Shown here piece by piece: positions 11,588-21,727 of a DNA stretch of 64,000 nucleotides. Position 1 is the stretch's first letter. Every line of letters begins with the position of its first letter. Origin of the DNA: Phaeoceros laevis (lineage: Eukaryota > Anthocerotophyta > Anthocerotopsida > Notothyladales); assembly GCA_049999765.1 (NCBI GenBank), contig JBNGIQ010009380.1, forward strand, positions 1 to 64,000, given 5' to 3'. The position numbers were made by a program, and so were the translations under genes. The notes under the pieces were generated by a model, which did no database searches, was not told the DNA's origin, and saw nothing but the letters and a program-made list of their open reading frames with translations.

Positions 11588-12295
11588 ATGGCTGCCCTGA
11601 GGAGGCTGGAGGTGAGGTTGCTTGGCTCAGTCAGGTACGCGGAGGCGCTGGCGCTGCAGGAAGAGCTGGTAGAAGAGAGGCGGGCAGGAACCATTCCCGA
11701 CACGCTCCTGTCGTTGCAGCACCCCCCGACCTACACCTTGGGCAAACGGATGACCCTGCACAACCTCAAGATCGGCACAGACGATCTGGCGGCACTGGGA
11801 GCAGAGCTGCAGTTCTCCAAGCGCGGGGGCGACATCACCTTCCACGGCCCCGGCCAGGCTGTGCTGTACCCTATCCTGTCTCTCCGGGGCTTGGGCCTGG
11901 GGGCTCGCAGGTTCGTGGAAGGACTGGAAGACGTTATGATTCGGGCCTCGGGCATTCACGGCGTGCTGGCCCAGGGCAGGATGGAGGGAAGGACAGGGGT
12001 GTGGGTGGAGGACAGGAAGATCGGGGCCATCGGTGTGAGGGTTTCTGCGGGAGGCATCACCTCCCACGGCTTGGCCTTCAACATCGCCCCCGATCTGAGC
12101 TACTTCTCCCACATTGTTCCGTGCGGGCTAGACATGGAGGTGACGTCTTTGCAAAGAGAGGTGGCGTCGGTGCCTTCGGAAGCAGAGGTCACAGAGCAGT
12201 TAATTGAGTGCTTTGCTGAGGTCTTTGGATATCAGAGGGTTCCTCGAGCTGCTGCAATGTCTGGACAGGCAAGCCTTGGAATCGTACAGCGATGA
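11588..12295 (+). CDS. LIP2: Lipoyl(octanoyl) transferase LIP2, single exon
   Basis: 235 aa LipB-family enzyme. RGGDITFHGPGQ (79-90) is the acyl-ACP site, Lys144 in RKIGAIGVRV the conserved lysine, and Cys179 in HIVPCGLDM the acyl-thioester nucleophile; GGITSHGLAFN is also conserved. It moves octanoate from mitochondrial acyl carrier protein to the E2/H subunits of 2-oxoacid dehydrogenases and glycine decarboxylase, after which lipoyl synthase adds sulfur. The N-terminus MAALRRLEVRLLGSVRYAEA starts almost at the catalytic domain. A mitochondrial presequence is therefore minimal, as in plant LIP2. The gcag just before the ATG could be a 5' UTR acceptor. Confidence 0.93.
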   Translation: MAALRRLEVRLLGSVRYAEALALQEELVEERRAGTIPDTLLSLQHPPTYTLGKRMTLHNLKIGTDDLAALGAELQFSKRGGDITFHGPGQAVLYPILSLRGLGLGARRFVEGLEDVMIRASGIHGVLAQGRMEGRTGVWVEDRKIGAIGVRVSAGGITSHGLAFNIAPDLSYFSHIVPCGLDMEVTSLQREVASVPSEAEVTEQLIECFAEVFGYQRVPRAAAMSGQASLGIVQR

Positions 12296-12677
12296 GGAAG
12301 GGCAATCGCTGCTCACTCTGACAAATCACACTGGCAACAACGCCCCTAATATGAAGTCATTTATTTGATGGTTACACAAATTACCGTCTGCCAGGTCTTC
12401 TTGTTGGAGCTGGACACCTGGGAGGTGAATACTGGGAAGAGCGCACGCCGAGGTCCCAAGGCGTGACAAGTGGCATCCACTTGGCTTCACAGGCGCAGCT
12501 ATGTTGGATAGAGGCGCACCCGCAGCGCCTGGGCGGAGGACAGTATCGAAGTGCCATTGCAAGGTTGCATCAAAGCATCGGAGGCTGGGAGGGTGAAGGC
12601 AGGTGCAAGCAGCGACCGTACTTCTCGGAGGAGTTCCATGAGAGCGTGCTGACAACCTCAGGTGCAAGCAAACCATT

Positions 12678-14435
12678 GTGCGTGGCCGGAGGAGTTCGAT
12701 GAAACGCTGCTTACAACCTCAGCTGCCCTACTCGGTGCAGCTGAGATCAGGTGCATGCTTTCGGTCCGCCTTGGGTGCTTCCGGCTATTTGCCGCTGCCT
12801 TGCTTTGCGAGACGTCAGCGCGTGGGTGCAACAACAATGCGGTCTGTGGCCTCCAACAGCTCTGTGAGCAGGTTCTGTGCTAGAGCGGAGCAGGTTTCCC
12901 AGGGCAGCAGGATGCGGGGGCTCTGTCCTTTGGCAGTTGGCAGGAAAGCCACTCATTTATGTTCAAGTGCAGGCCATCCTGCTGGGATGTTACTAGCTGC
13001 GGAGTCGACTCTTGTCCACGACCGCCAGGAAGATGCCGTATCTCCTCAAGTGCTGCCACGTCTGCCGTATGGTTATCCCAGTCTTCACAACCCGTGCTTT
13101 GCAGTTTCCTCTTGGTCTGATTCAGGGAGCCCTTACTGCTCGGAGGTGTTCTCTGTCTTTCTGGCTCCAAGTTGGCAACAGAAGGCTTCTTCTGTGTCTG
13201 GTGTCATCCGCCCTCAGTTTGATCCCGCACCCGAGGTGAATCCCTCGATCACCCCAGGTCCATCTGTTCCTGATCCCAAGCTTCCACCCGCCGATCCCTC
13301 TCCTTGGCCTTCCACGCCCCCGGAGTTTCGACCCGATGTTGCACCCTCAGAATTCCCGGAGCCAGAGACTGTACCCAGCATAACTCCCACGCCGGACCCC
13401 GTTGCACCACCAGAGATGCCAGCCCCAGAGGTTTCTCCCTTAGAGATTCCTTATCCTCCTTTGGAGACCCCTGTTCCTGAAATAGTGCCTGTACCGTTCC
13501 CTTCGCCCGAAATACCAAGTCCCTCTCCCTCCTCCTGGCCTTCAAGCCCTCCATTAGAGGTCCCCTCACCCCATCCGTCGATTCCTGAAATATCCTATGG
13601 GATGTGGGGTAGGCTGGCGTCTCTCTATCCATGTGTTGCAGGACTCTTGCTCCTGCTGCCTTGGGCCATCACGGTGCAACCGGCTCACCCCAGTATTCTA
13701 CCCCCGCTCCCTGAAGTAGGATTCATTCAGGAAGGGATATCCTTGACCGGAGTACCACGAGGGCCGCCCATATCTCCTCCTAACACTCCTCCGCTTACAC
13801 CTCCCGGCGTGCCACTCCCAACTCCTCCTCCCNNNNNNNNNNNNNNNNNNNNNNNNNNNNNNNNNNNNNNNNNNNNNNNNNNNNNNNNNNNNNNNNNNNN
13901 NNNNNNNNNNNNNNNNNNNNNNNNNNNNNNNNNNNNNNNNNNNNNNNNNNNNNNNNNNNNNNNNNNNNNNNNNNNNNNNNNNNNNNNNNNNNNNNNNNNN
14001 NNNNNNNNNNNNNNNNNNNNNNNNNNNNNNNNNNNNNNNNNNNNNNNNNNNNNNNNNNNNNNNNNNNNNNNNNNNNNNNNNNNNNNNNNNNNNNNNNNNN
14101 NNNNNNNNNNNNNNNNNNNNNNNNNNNNNNNNNNNNNNNNNNNNNNNNNNNNNNNNNNNNNNNNNNNNNNNNNNNNNNNNNNNNNNNNNNNNNNNNNNNN
14201 NNNNNNNNNNNNNNNNNNNNNNNNNNNNNNNNCCCCAATTCCACCGCCAGGAGCGCCCCCTCCAACCGCTCCACCACAAACTCCTCCCATTCCTCCTGGC
14301 GAGCCTGGCCCTCTCCCGCCGCCTACCACACCTCCTTTCCCGCCGGGAGGACTTCCTTCTCCTGGACCTCCAGAATTCCCTCCCACACCTTCCCCAGGAC
14401 CCGAGATTTTCCCCCCAGGTCCCAACGTCATTTGA
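12678..14435 (+). CDS. Proline-rich protein ORF broken by a 400-N gap
   Basis: From about 13200 the frame reads Pro-rich with P-x-I/V-P-S and PEIPSP-type units (PAPEVNPSITPGPSVPDP, then PPEMPAPEVSPLEIPYPP); after the gap it becomes PPGAPPP/PPFPPGG-like. Such low-complexity sequences occur in hydroxyproline-rich wall proteins and in plastid proline-rich proteins, and I cannot tell which this is. The first 170 codons look non-coding or spliced, so the true start is unknown. A hydrophobic patch near 13610-13680 between Pro-rich blocks may be an intron (gtaggctgg... to ...ccccag). The 400 Ns (13833-14232) are a placeholder, so the frame across them is not guaranteed. Confidence 0.45.
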   Translation: MRGRRSSMKRCLQPQLPYSVQLRSGACFRSALGASGYLPLPCFARRQRVGATTMRSVASNSSVSRFCARAEQVSQGSRMRGLCPLAVGRKATHLCSSAGHPAGMLLAAESTLVHDRQEDAVSPQVLPRLPYGYPSLHNPCFAVSSWSDSGSPYCSEVFSVFLAPSWQQKASSVSGVIRPQFDPAPEVNPSITPGPSVPDPKLPPADPSPWPSTPPEFRPDVAPSEFPEPETVPSITPTPDPVAPPEMPAPEVSPLEIPYPPLETPVPEIVPVPFPSPEIPSPSPSSWPSSPPLEVPSPHPSIPEISYGMWGRLASLYPCVAGLLLLLPWAITVQPAHPSILPPLPEVGFIQEGISLTGVPRGPPISPPNTPPLTPPGVPLPTPPPXXXXXXXXXXXXXXXXXXXXXXXXXXXXXXXXXXXXXXXXXXXXXXXXXXXXXXXXXXXXXXXXXXXXXXXXXXXXXXXXXXXXXXXXXXXXXXXXXXXXXXXXXXXXXXXXXXXXXXXXXXXXXXXXXXXXXXPIPPPGAPPPTAPPQTPPIPPGEPGPLPPPTTPPFPPGGLPSPGPPEFPPTPSPGPEIFPPGPNVI

Positions 14436-16062
14436 GTTGGTGCACCCTTCGGTCTTGGGACGCTTTGGAATGGTTCACACGCTAGTTTCTGAGTTTTAGA
14501 AACTGAACCAGGTTGGGAATCTCATTTTGAGCTGGATAGGTTAGTTGTTAGTTTTGAACAAGCCCTCTTGCTGTTGAAGGAGATCAAACCGGCATGCCTG
14601 TGCTGTAAAATCGACCTTCTTTGTACTTCTCTTGCAACTACTCCATTTCACCATGCGCTAGTGTACTCGACCAACAAGCTTGGAAGAGAAGTGTTGGCAG
14701 GTGGTTTTTCCGTGTATCAAAACCCACAGTTCGTTATTTTCCAGGAGAACAGCTACTTCGAAGTTCGGAGGTACCAGTCATGTTAGCTAAAATCCTTACA
14801 TGAACTGCACGTCACCTCCTAGTGCTCCAGTCACAAGGCTTTCTACTTCTTCCTGGGTCAACACTTGTTTAAATAGCGTAGACCTCTTTCACTGAAGGCC
14901 AACAGCACGCTGTCGGACTTCGGGAACTTGGGGTTGCCAAACGCTTGGAGAAATGACCATTGTTAACTTGCAACCGCGAGGCTGAAAGAAATCCTTCTAA
15001 GGACGCCCAAGTGAAGTTCACAGAAATTAGCAACGGTACTACGTTTGGCATGGTTCTTTCAGGTTTGGAACACCTTTGGTGTAGATTCTGGCTGCTCTCT
15101 ATCAGATAAGAGTCGAAGCTTATGTAGACACAGTTCAACTATGCATCAGAGTAAATTGATAGTGGTGGCCCGATATGGGAACCCACTGTGGTTTTGTCAA
15201 ACGTTGCTAGGTAGCTGGAACATTTGAGAGAATACTAGGCCTTGGCTTGCCGGTGAAACCGACAGGACCAACAGGCGGACCCCATGCGTGGCACCACCAG
15301 TCATGTGGTGGCGGTAGGCATACATTTTTGGATCCCAGCCACACTAGATTAGCTACTTCTTACGTGGAGGTATCTCAGAAAACTTTGCTTTTGCAGGTGG
15401 ACGGTTATGGCGTTAAGAAGTCGGCTTTGTCTCTAGAACATAGCGTTCTCTTCTGGAAGTAAGAAGTCATTCGAACATAAAGGGAGAGCAGATGGGGGTG
15501 CCCAAACAGCAGGATAAAAAGCCATACTTGTGAAATGCATTCATAATGTCAGCTTGACTAGCCTGTTTATCAACTCCGAAGACCTGAAACCACCCAACGG
15601 TTTATCATTCTCCTCCCAAGTGCGAAACTAGACACACTCAGAACTTCAGAAGTGGGTTTTAACAGCAGGACGTAGCCACTGACATAATAATCGAAGAAAA
15701 GCGAAGCTTGGGCACAATAGACTGATCCTTTGGCACAGAGTGCAATCACAAGCCGCTTCACGTGCACTCGGCATGTCTCGGTGTCTCCACGGCGTCATAC
15801 TGACGTGGCAGTAAAAACAGAGTCGATATGGAAATTTTTGAACAGCAGCTCAAGAAAAAGTTGTCAAAAACCCAGAGACGAGACTTCAAACCCCGGTAAC
15901 CTCGTCTGTCTCAGGGTCAAATTTTCTCTGATTTCTGACGTGATAGAATACATGGTTCGCCCATTTGGGCTGCCGACTGCCTACCTCGACCTCTACCTCA
16001 ACGAGTGAATCTGCAAGGAGACCGATCTCCGGAGCTACAAAACAAAAGCAGGCAGTGCTTTC
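14436..16062. other. Intergenic, nothing recognised
   Basis: About 1.6 kb with only short, unsupported ORFs on both strands and no repeat structure I could see. It contains the 3' ends of the convergent proline-rich ORF and PRP17. Confidence 0.6.
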
Positions 16063-17898
16063 CTAATCCCAAAACTTGATTTGGCCATCCCAGCCGCATG
16101 TGGCAACTTTGCTTTGCTCAAGAGGATGCCATTCAGCACCGATGCACACACCCTCATGGCATTTCAGAGTGCGAAATACCTTGCAAGTCTTCCAATCCCA
16201 GAACCAGCACCTGCCCTCACCGTCCCCTGACATGATGAACCTACCGTCGGGAGAGAAGTTCACCTGGCAGGCATACCCTGCAACGATGTGCCCAGCAAAT
16301 CTCTTCTTCTTGTTCAGACGGAAGCGTTCCCTGGTGCTGTAAATGAGAATCTGGTTGTCCAGACTCTGAGCTGCAAACCAGTTGGTGTTGGGATGCACGG
16401 TGATGGATGGCATCGAGTGCATATGAGGTTCGCTGATGTACTTGATAACCACTGGGATACCAAACTCCCAAACCCTTAAGGACTTGTCGTCGCTGGACGT
16501 TACGAACCTCCTGTTGTCATCCACGAAGGTGATGGTGTTGACAGCTCCCAAGTGTTGGTCATACTCTTGAGTGATGTCTCCACTTGTCATATCCCACTGA
16601 ACAATCTTCTTATCGCTCATTCCTGCTAGCAACACGTTTTGCTTGTCACTGTCGGGGTTGAACTTCACCACGTAGGGAATCTTCCCTGTGGTGAAGGAAG
16701 ATATCACCTTTCCTGTCTCCGTGTCCCAAAGCTTAATCCTTCTGTCGTAGCTGGCACTAAGGAACTTGGAGCCATCGTTATTGAAGGTTATGTCTCGAAC
16801 AGCTTTGGAATGGCCCATGTAGGTCCTCATGCACTTGCCACTGCCGTGGACATCCCATATTTTGATCTTCGTATCCATACTCCCCGATAGGAGGAGGTGG
16901 CCATACTTGGGGAAAAACCGGATAGCAGCAACACCCTTTGTGTGGCCGCTCCATGTATGAACCCATCTTTTAGGGATGTAGCAGTGATCATTACTGGCTT
17001 TCACATCCTTGGGAGGGGCAATCCAGGACCTGCCTTGATAATCAAACTCTTCCTTGCCATGGAAAGTGCTCTTATCCTCCATCTCCGCCTTCTCCCCCTT
17101 CTCCTTCTCCCCCTTCTTCAGCTCATGCTCTGCAGCATACTTCTTCTGCTCTTCAGTAAGTTCCCCTTGCAACCCCTCCTTCTTCCCAGACCACGGGCTC
17201 TTGGTATTCTTGAGCAACCACTCGTCTGTAGCAGGATTATCTTTTGCCTTCTCCTCGGTGTCGGTGCCATCTCCTATTTCAACATTCCCGTCTCCGTCAC
17301 CCTCCTCCTTCTCGTCTTTCTCCTTCTTATCTGCCTTCCTCTGAGCTTTCCTCTTCCTCTGCTCCTTCTGCCTCAAACTATACACTGAAGCACCTTGATT
17401 CTTCAGCGAAGCCTCCAGGTCGCCGACTAGGTTAGTCCCCACCAGCCCCGCCGGGTCTGCCGCGTACCCATAGGTGTGGAAAGTGTTGTACTGCTCGTCG
17501 AACATGAAAGGTGCAATGGCTGCGTCCTCTACAAACCCCAGCTTGTGGTTGCGGAGGCCTTGGGCAAGCCCATCCTTAGCGAATGGGTGTGCAGGCCCAG
17601 CAATCGGTGCCCAAAGCTGGTCATACGTCGGGTTGAAGCTCACCGAGTGCTGCGAAGGGTCGATGGGCCGCTTCCAGTCTGTAGCAAGGGTGCCACTGGG
17701 GTTGAACAACACCAAGGAATCACTAACCTCCGGTGCACAGGTCTTAGAAAGCTGCATCAGCCGGATTGGCGAGTCCGGCGGCTCCACCTCCATATCACGC
17801 CCCGAGCTGGTGGCTTCATCCTGCTCCGCTACAGGCGATGCGGCCGGCCTATCCTCTTGTTCCTGGCTCCCTTCGCTGTATTCCACCAGCGAGTCCAT
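16063..17898 (-). CDS. CDC40: Pre-mRNA splicing factor PRP17/CDC40, single exon
   Basis: 611 aa without introns. The N-terminal half has the family blocks [18 protein letters not shown] and [18 protein letters not shown], then a Lys/Glu-rich charged stretch (about 180-285) with [15 protein letters not shown], and [20 protein letters not shown]. Seven WD40 repeats follow from [18 protein letters not shown] to the C-terminal [14 protein letters not shown]17 acts at the second catalytic step of splicing and links the spliceosome to the cell cycle. The length matches the family. A complete lack of introns in a gene this long is unusual beside the intron-rich neighbours and could mean an old retrocopy that took over, or ancestral intron loss. 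Confidence 0.96.
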   Translation of the reverse strand: MDSLVEYSEGSQEQEDRPAASPVAEQDEATSSGRDMEVEPPDSPIRLMQLSKTCAPEVSDSLVLFNPSGTLATDWKRPIDPSQHSVSFNPTYDQLWAPIAGPAHPFAKDGLAQGLRNHKLGFVEDAAIAPFMFDEQYNTFHTYGYAADPAGLVGTNLVGDLEASLKNQGASVYSLRQKEQRKRKAQRKADKKEKDEKEEGDGDGNVEIGDGTDTEEKAKDNPATDEWLLKNTKSPWSGKKEGLQGELTEEQKKYAAEHELKKGEKEKGEKAEMEDKSTFHGKEEFDYQGRSWIAPPKDVKASNDHCYIPKRWVHTWSGHTKGVAAIRFFPKYGHLLLSGSMDTKIKIWDVHGSGKCMRTYMGHSKAVRDITFNNDGSKFLSASYDRRIKLWDTETGKVISSFTTGKIPYVVKFNPDSDKQNVLLAGMSDKKIVQWDMTSGDITQEYDQHLGAVNTITFVDDNRRFVTSSDDKSLRVWEFGIPVVIKYISEPHMHSMPSITVHPNTNWFAAQSLDNQILIYSTRERFRLNKKKRFAGHIVAGYACQVNFSPDGRFIMSGDGEGRCWFWDWKTCKVFRTLKCHEGVCIGAEWHPLEQSKVATCGWDGQIKFWD

Positions 17899-18231
17899 CG
17901 CTAGGCTCGTTCCTCACTTTCCCGTCAGGTCATCAAAACCCCTTACCCCTCGCTTAGGGTTACAAATAACCCTTGTAGGCGGTTCGAGGCAAGCTTATTT
18001 GGCATGACCTCGGTTGGGGGCATGTCTCGCATGTTACCTGCCACTTCGCCCATTGACCCTTTCCGCCCATGCTAGCAGTTTTGCCGACAGCTCACTTACT
18101 GGCATTCAGCTCTGACTGCACACAGCTAATTCTTGCTGGTCCTGAAGGCTTGATTTTGGAATAGCAATTCGTTAGCTAGGAAGCACGTAGAGACGGAGAA
18201 AGGGCACTAGCCAGGATTCATTAGGAGTATG

Positions 18232-18543
18232 TTAAAGGAAGCCGGGAGCACTGGGTTATGGCATTAGCACGGATAATGCTACCCGGTGCGACCGCCTTCC
18301 TTTAACATACTTAAAGGGAAGCGGCGAGTTATAAAGCCCGCGCGAGGCCCGGGATTATGAGCGTAATCCCGCGACTTGCAGTAATCCCGCGACTTGCAGG
18401 CATAATGTGCTACCCGGCGTTGGTAATGTGCTACCCGGCGTTGGTAGTACTGTGCTACCCGGTCCTAATCTCCATAAAGGAGCGGGATTACGCTCATAAT
18501 CCCGGGGCGAGCGCGGGCTTTATAACAAGCCGGTTTCCTTTAA
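18232..18543. mobile_element. Foldback/MITE-like inverted-repeat element
   Basis: A near-perfect 62-bp inverted repeat: 18311-18372 pairs with 18482-18543. Arms begin TTAAAGG and include TTATAAAGCCCGCGC and GGGATTATGAGCGTAATCCC. Inside the loop are two 17-18 bp direct units (gtaatcccgcgacttgca) and three copies of a gtgctacccgg phrase. Immediately 5', 18232-18305 is a smaller copy with the same ends (ttaaaggaag ... cttcctttaa). No coding capacity. The structure fits a non-autonomous foldback transposon; a target duplication was not clear. Confidence 0.7.
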
Positions 18544-20160
18544 GAGTAGTCATGACCACAAGGTGCCTTGCGGGGCAGAAAGTAGCTTCTCTTTGTTGAT
18601 ATTTTCTTCTAAAGTTCTTGGTCTGCCAGAGCTCCATAGATTTACATCTTCGTTTCGTGGAAAAAGGATATTCTTGTGATTTCCGTGTCCCCACGACAAA
18701 CCCCCACAGTGTAGCACTGCACACAATGATGCAGAAAGGTGCCAGCGTATGTGTACGAGTACACAGAAAAAGGAGTAAAAGCACAACTTGGGGACTAATA
18801 ATGTCAAGAAGAAGAAGACACTCTACTACGTACTTATAAGTCAAACGGGGTTGGAGATGGTGCAAAGTGCAGGACCAGCAGACCATCCTGGTTACAGGGC
18901 TAAAGACTGAAAGTCTGTTTAGAATAACGAAACCCCACACTGAGGAGGCCGCCCAGAAGGTCTCGCATTTATATCCAGAATCTGGTGATCCGGTTGAGAC
19001 AAGACCATCTGCTTGTTAGCAGATGAGGTAACGAATTAGAAGCTGGCTATCCCACCATATTGATCTTTCTCTTAGAAGCGTGTCTATGCGGCAATATAAA
19101 ACCAAAAAATCTGTCTCAGGTCTTGCCGCAGTCGACTTGCATAGTAGTAACACCAGAGATACTGAATCAGATAAAGAAGACACATCCTGTGAATCCGTTT
19201 CTGTGTAACAGTTCCCTGGCATAGCACTGACGAGTTAAATGTGCTTGAAAGGGCGGTTCTCTCAAGAGGACGATTTCCTTGCACTTTTAGAGTTCCTGGA
19301 GGTCAGGAGAGGAAACGCAATTTGACGATTACTTGATGACATAACAGGCCCCAAACGCTTTCAGGTGTGGTTACTGTCGGTTCCTAGGAGATGAGTGCAC
19401 ATCCATGTACCACATCAGCACATCTGCTGTGCTTTCGTTTGAGGAAGCTCGTCACACCTACTTCATGAGGACAATAGTACAATACTTCTGAGTGTACTAT
19501 TGCCAAAGATGAGTGCTCATTTTGCATACACGACTACCAGTACGACCACGAATATCCGGTCCAGGTTTCGGCACCATACAACGCATCATGCCTTCGGGAA
19601 TCAATCATGTCTGAGCAAGGCACCTTTTCTCTCACATGTATCAATCAATTTCAATGCGTTCTTCAGAACCTACCATGGCACTGCAAGCCTGTCTTCAGAG
19701 TAGAAACATACATCCCAGTCCTTCCTGGTTAATCATATTTTAATGTCGTCCATCTCTCTCACTTGGAGAATCAGAAGTGCAGCAAGCAGCCCGCATGAAT
19801 TTCACAAAGCCGGACCGTACTCAAAAATGAAATTGGCACAAAGGCGGGAACAATGTCTTCAAACCATCAATGTCTTGACGACAAAGGAACTCCACATCTT
19901 GCAAAGCCAGCCACCTACACCTCTCCAAATTGATCTGGCCGCCAGCCAGAAGACCATGATTGAGGCAGGAAGCGGACCTGATCAAGATCCGAACAGCATG
20001 CCCTGCTCAAAGGGTTGACCTGCGCATGCCCTGTTGACAAACGATTGGCCTCAGAATCCTGGCAGCAGCATCTCACAGGCTGCACTGGTACGTTCGGCCA
20101 TGCCGACAAGAAAAGCTTAAGCAGATTATTGCCCACAAGCGCCACGAGGCAGCTCCTAGA
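18544..20160. other. Intergenic, nothing recognised
   Basis: No ORF with family signatures on either strand and no long repeat; base composition is unremarkable. Confidence 0.5.
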
Positions 20161-20660
20161 ACTTTAGGAAAACTCCCACTGGACGCGTTTCGGCATTTCA
20201 CAGGGTTTGCTATCATGTTCCACCTCGTTCTGGTCCAGCTGGTGCAAGGTTAGAAGCCACAGCATAATAAGAGCAATACTGTCCAGGAATGATCCGTTCA
20301 AGGAAAGGCTGATGATGTCATCACCAGATACCGCCAGTGGCAAGATATGTACCGCCAGACGAATAGGGTTGGGGGTCCAATTGCCTCCAGTCCCCTGCGG
20401 AGAAGCTCAGGCATGTTCAAGTCGTGGAAGGTAGTCATCGGAGCTATGCCACCGTCGCCCATACGAAGTGCAAGAGCGAAGAGCGCTGGTGCCCACCACT
20501 TTGGGTCGCAGTGTGGAAGTTCCTCGGGAGTAGCCTGATCGGTACCCTCACCCTGCGTTTCAGGATTGCCGTCTGGTGCTTCCCTGGCTGTTCCGTCCTT
20601 TAAATTGGGCTCAGGCGTTGTCTCTGGCTCCGGAACTCCGGAACTATCTCGCTTCCCATG
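20160..20660 (-). other. Unresolved possible coding segment
   Basis: On the minus strand a frame reads acidic/Pro-rich (EPETTPEPNLKDGTAREAPD), then CDPKWWAPALFALALRMGDG and TTFHDLNMPELLRRGLEAIG. A second overlapping frame downstream of a possible acceptor (ccgcag, near 20395) reads NPIRLAVHILPLAVSGDDII and SFLDSIALIMLWLLTLHQLD. The hydrophobic blocks look like membrane segments of a multi-exon protein. I could not join them with agreeing phases or name a family, and no start was found. A pseudogene is possible. The rest of 20661-21727 shows nothing I can support. Confidence 0.25.
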
Positions 20661-21727
20661 GCGCTTCTACAACATCACAAAGCCCGGACAATTCGTGTGC
20701 GCCTCCCAATTCCCAGCGCGCAGGATCTCAGCCCTTGGGCTCCACAAAGGCGCTCGGTGCTTGTTTCATTGCGTTCTTGACAAACATGGCGAGATCCAGA
20801 AAGCCTGAACAACCCATCCTTGGCTAGCGCAACAAAGCCCTCTACCGATTGAAAGGCCAGGTCCTTCGCAGCTCACCCCAGATAATGTTGTGACCGCACC
20901 GAAGGGCTGCTGGCACTTTTGACTGGACATCTTCTGACCTACCTTCGGCGCGATCAGTACGAGCCAAAGCTAGAGTTCAAACTTCAGTTCCGAGATTGCT
21001 GCAACGACCCCACATACGATCTGAAGGCTCATGCAAAGAGCGGGAGCTGCAGGGCTTATAAGGATGCTGCAATCAACACGACCTCAATATGCGCAGTTTG
21101 CTGACGGAGGCATGCTTTGATTCCAACCTCTACCTCTTTCATACTTGAACTGCCACCATTTCGCTCCACGGCTCGCAGGGCCTAGTTCTGGTTCGCCCAG
21201 CATCCCTTGCTACGCTTGGGCGAAGAATCCCCCTTGCGCGAGCGTCAGCTGGTCAGTGGCCAAGACGACTGGAGGTCGCCGTCCAAGATGCTTGCTGACC
21301 CGTGCAGTCTTCCTAACCGCGCCACTTCCCGGTTGAATCTGTTCAAAAGTAACCACACAGTACCAAAAGTACACAACGGCTCAATTACCATGCTTGGTGA
21401 AGAACGAGTATTGATGGCCTTTGAAAAAGGAGTCCCTTAAGGAGTTGCCGAACTGGTGGAAATGCATCTGTCAGGTACCTGATACCGGTCTGATGTTCTC
21501 CGTAAACTCTTTTTACTGGTCTTCTTCAGCTTCTCCACATTGGGTTGCAGTCTTGTCCAGTCTCATCAACAAGGGTGCCTTATCATCACGTACCAGTGCT
21601 TCATCTTCCTCATTCCCGCATGATACTGCGTCTTTGAAGTCAGTCATAATCAGCTTAGTGCTTCGCAAGATTCTCTCTCCAGAACAGTTTGGTCACCATC
21701 TGTTAGAAATGGCAAAATTCATGCAAC

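Noticed and set aside
11627-12112. 161-codon minus-strand ORF
   Set aside because: Antisense of LIP2, which has the intact catalytic Lys and Cys.
17054-17388. Leu/Ser/Pro-rich plus-strand ORFs
   Set aside because: Antisense of the Lys/Glu-rich segment of PRP17; runs of ctc/ctt produce Leu/Ser.
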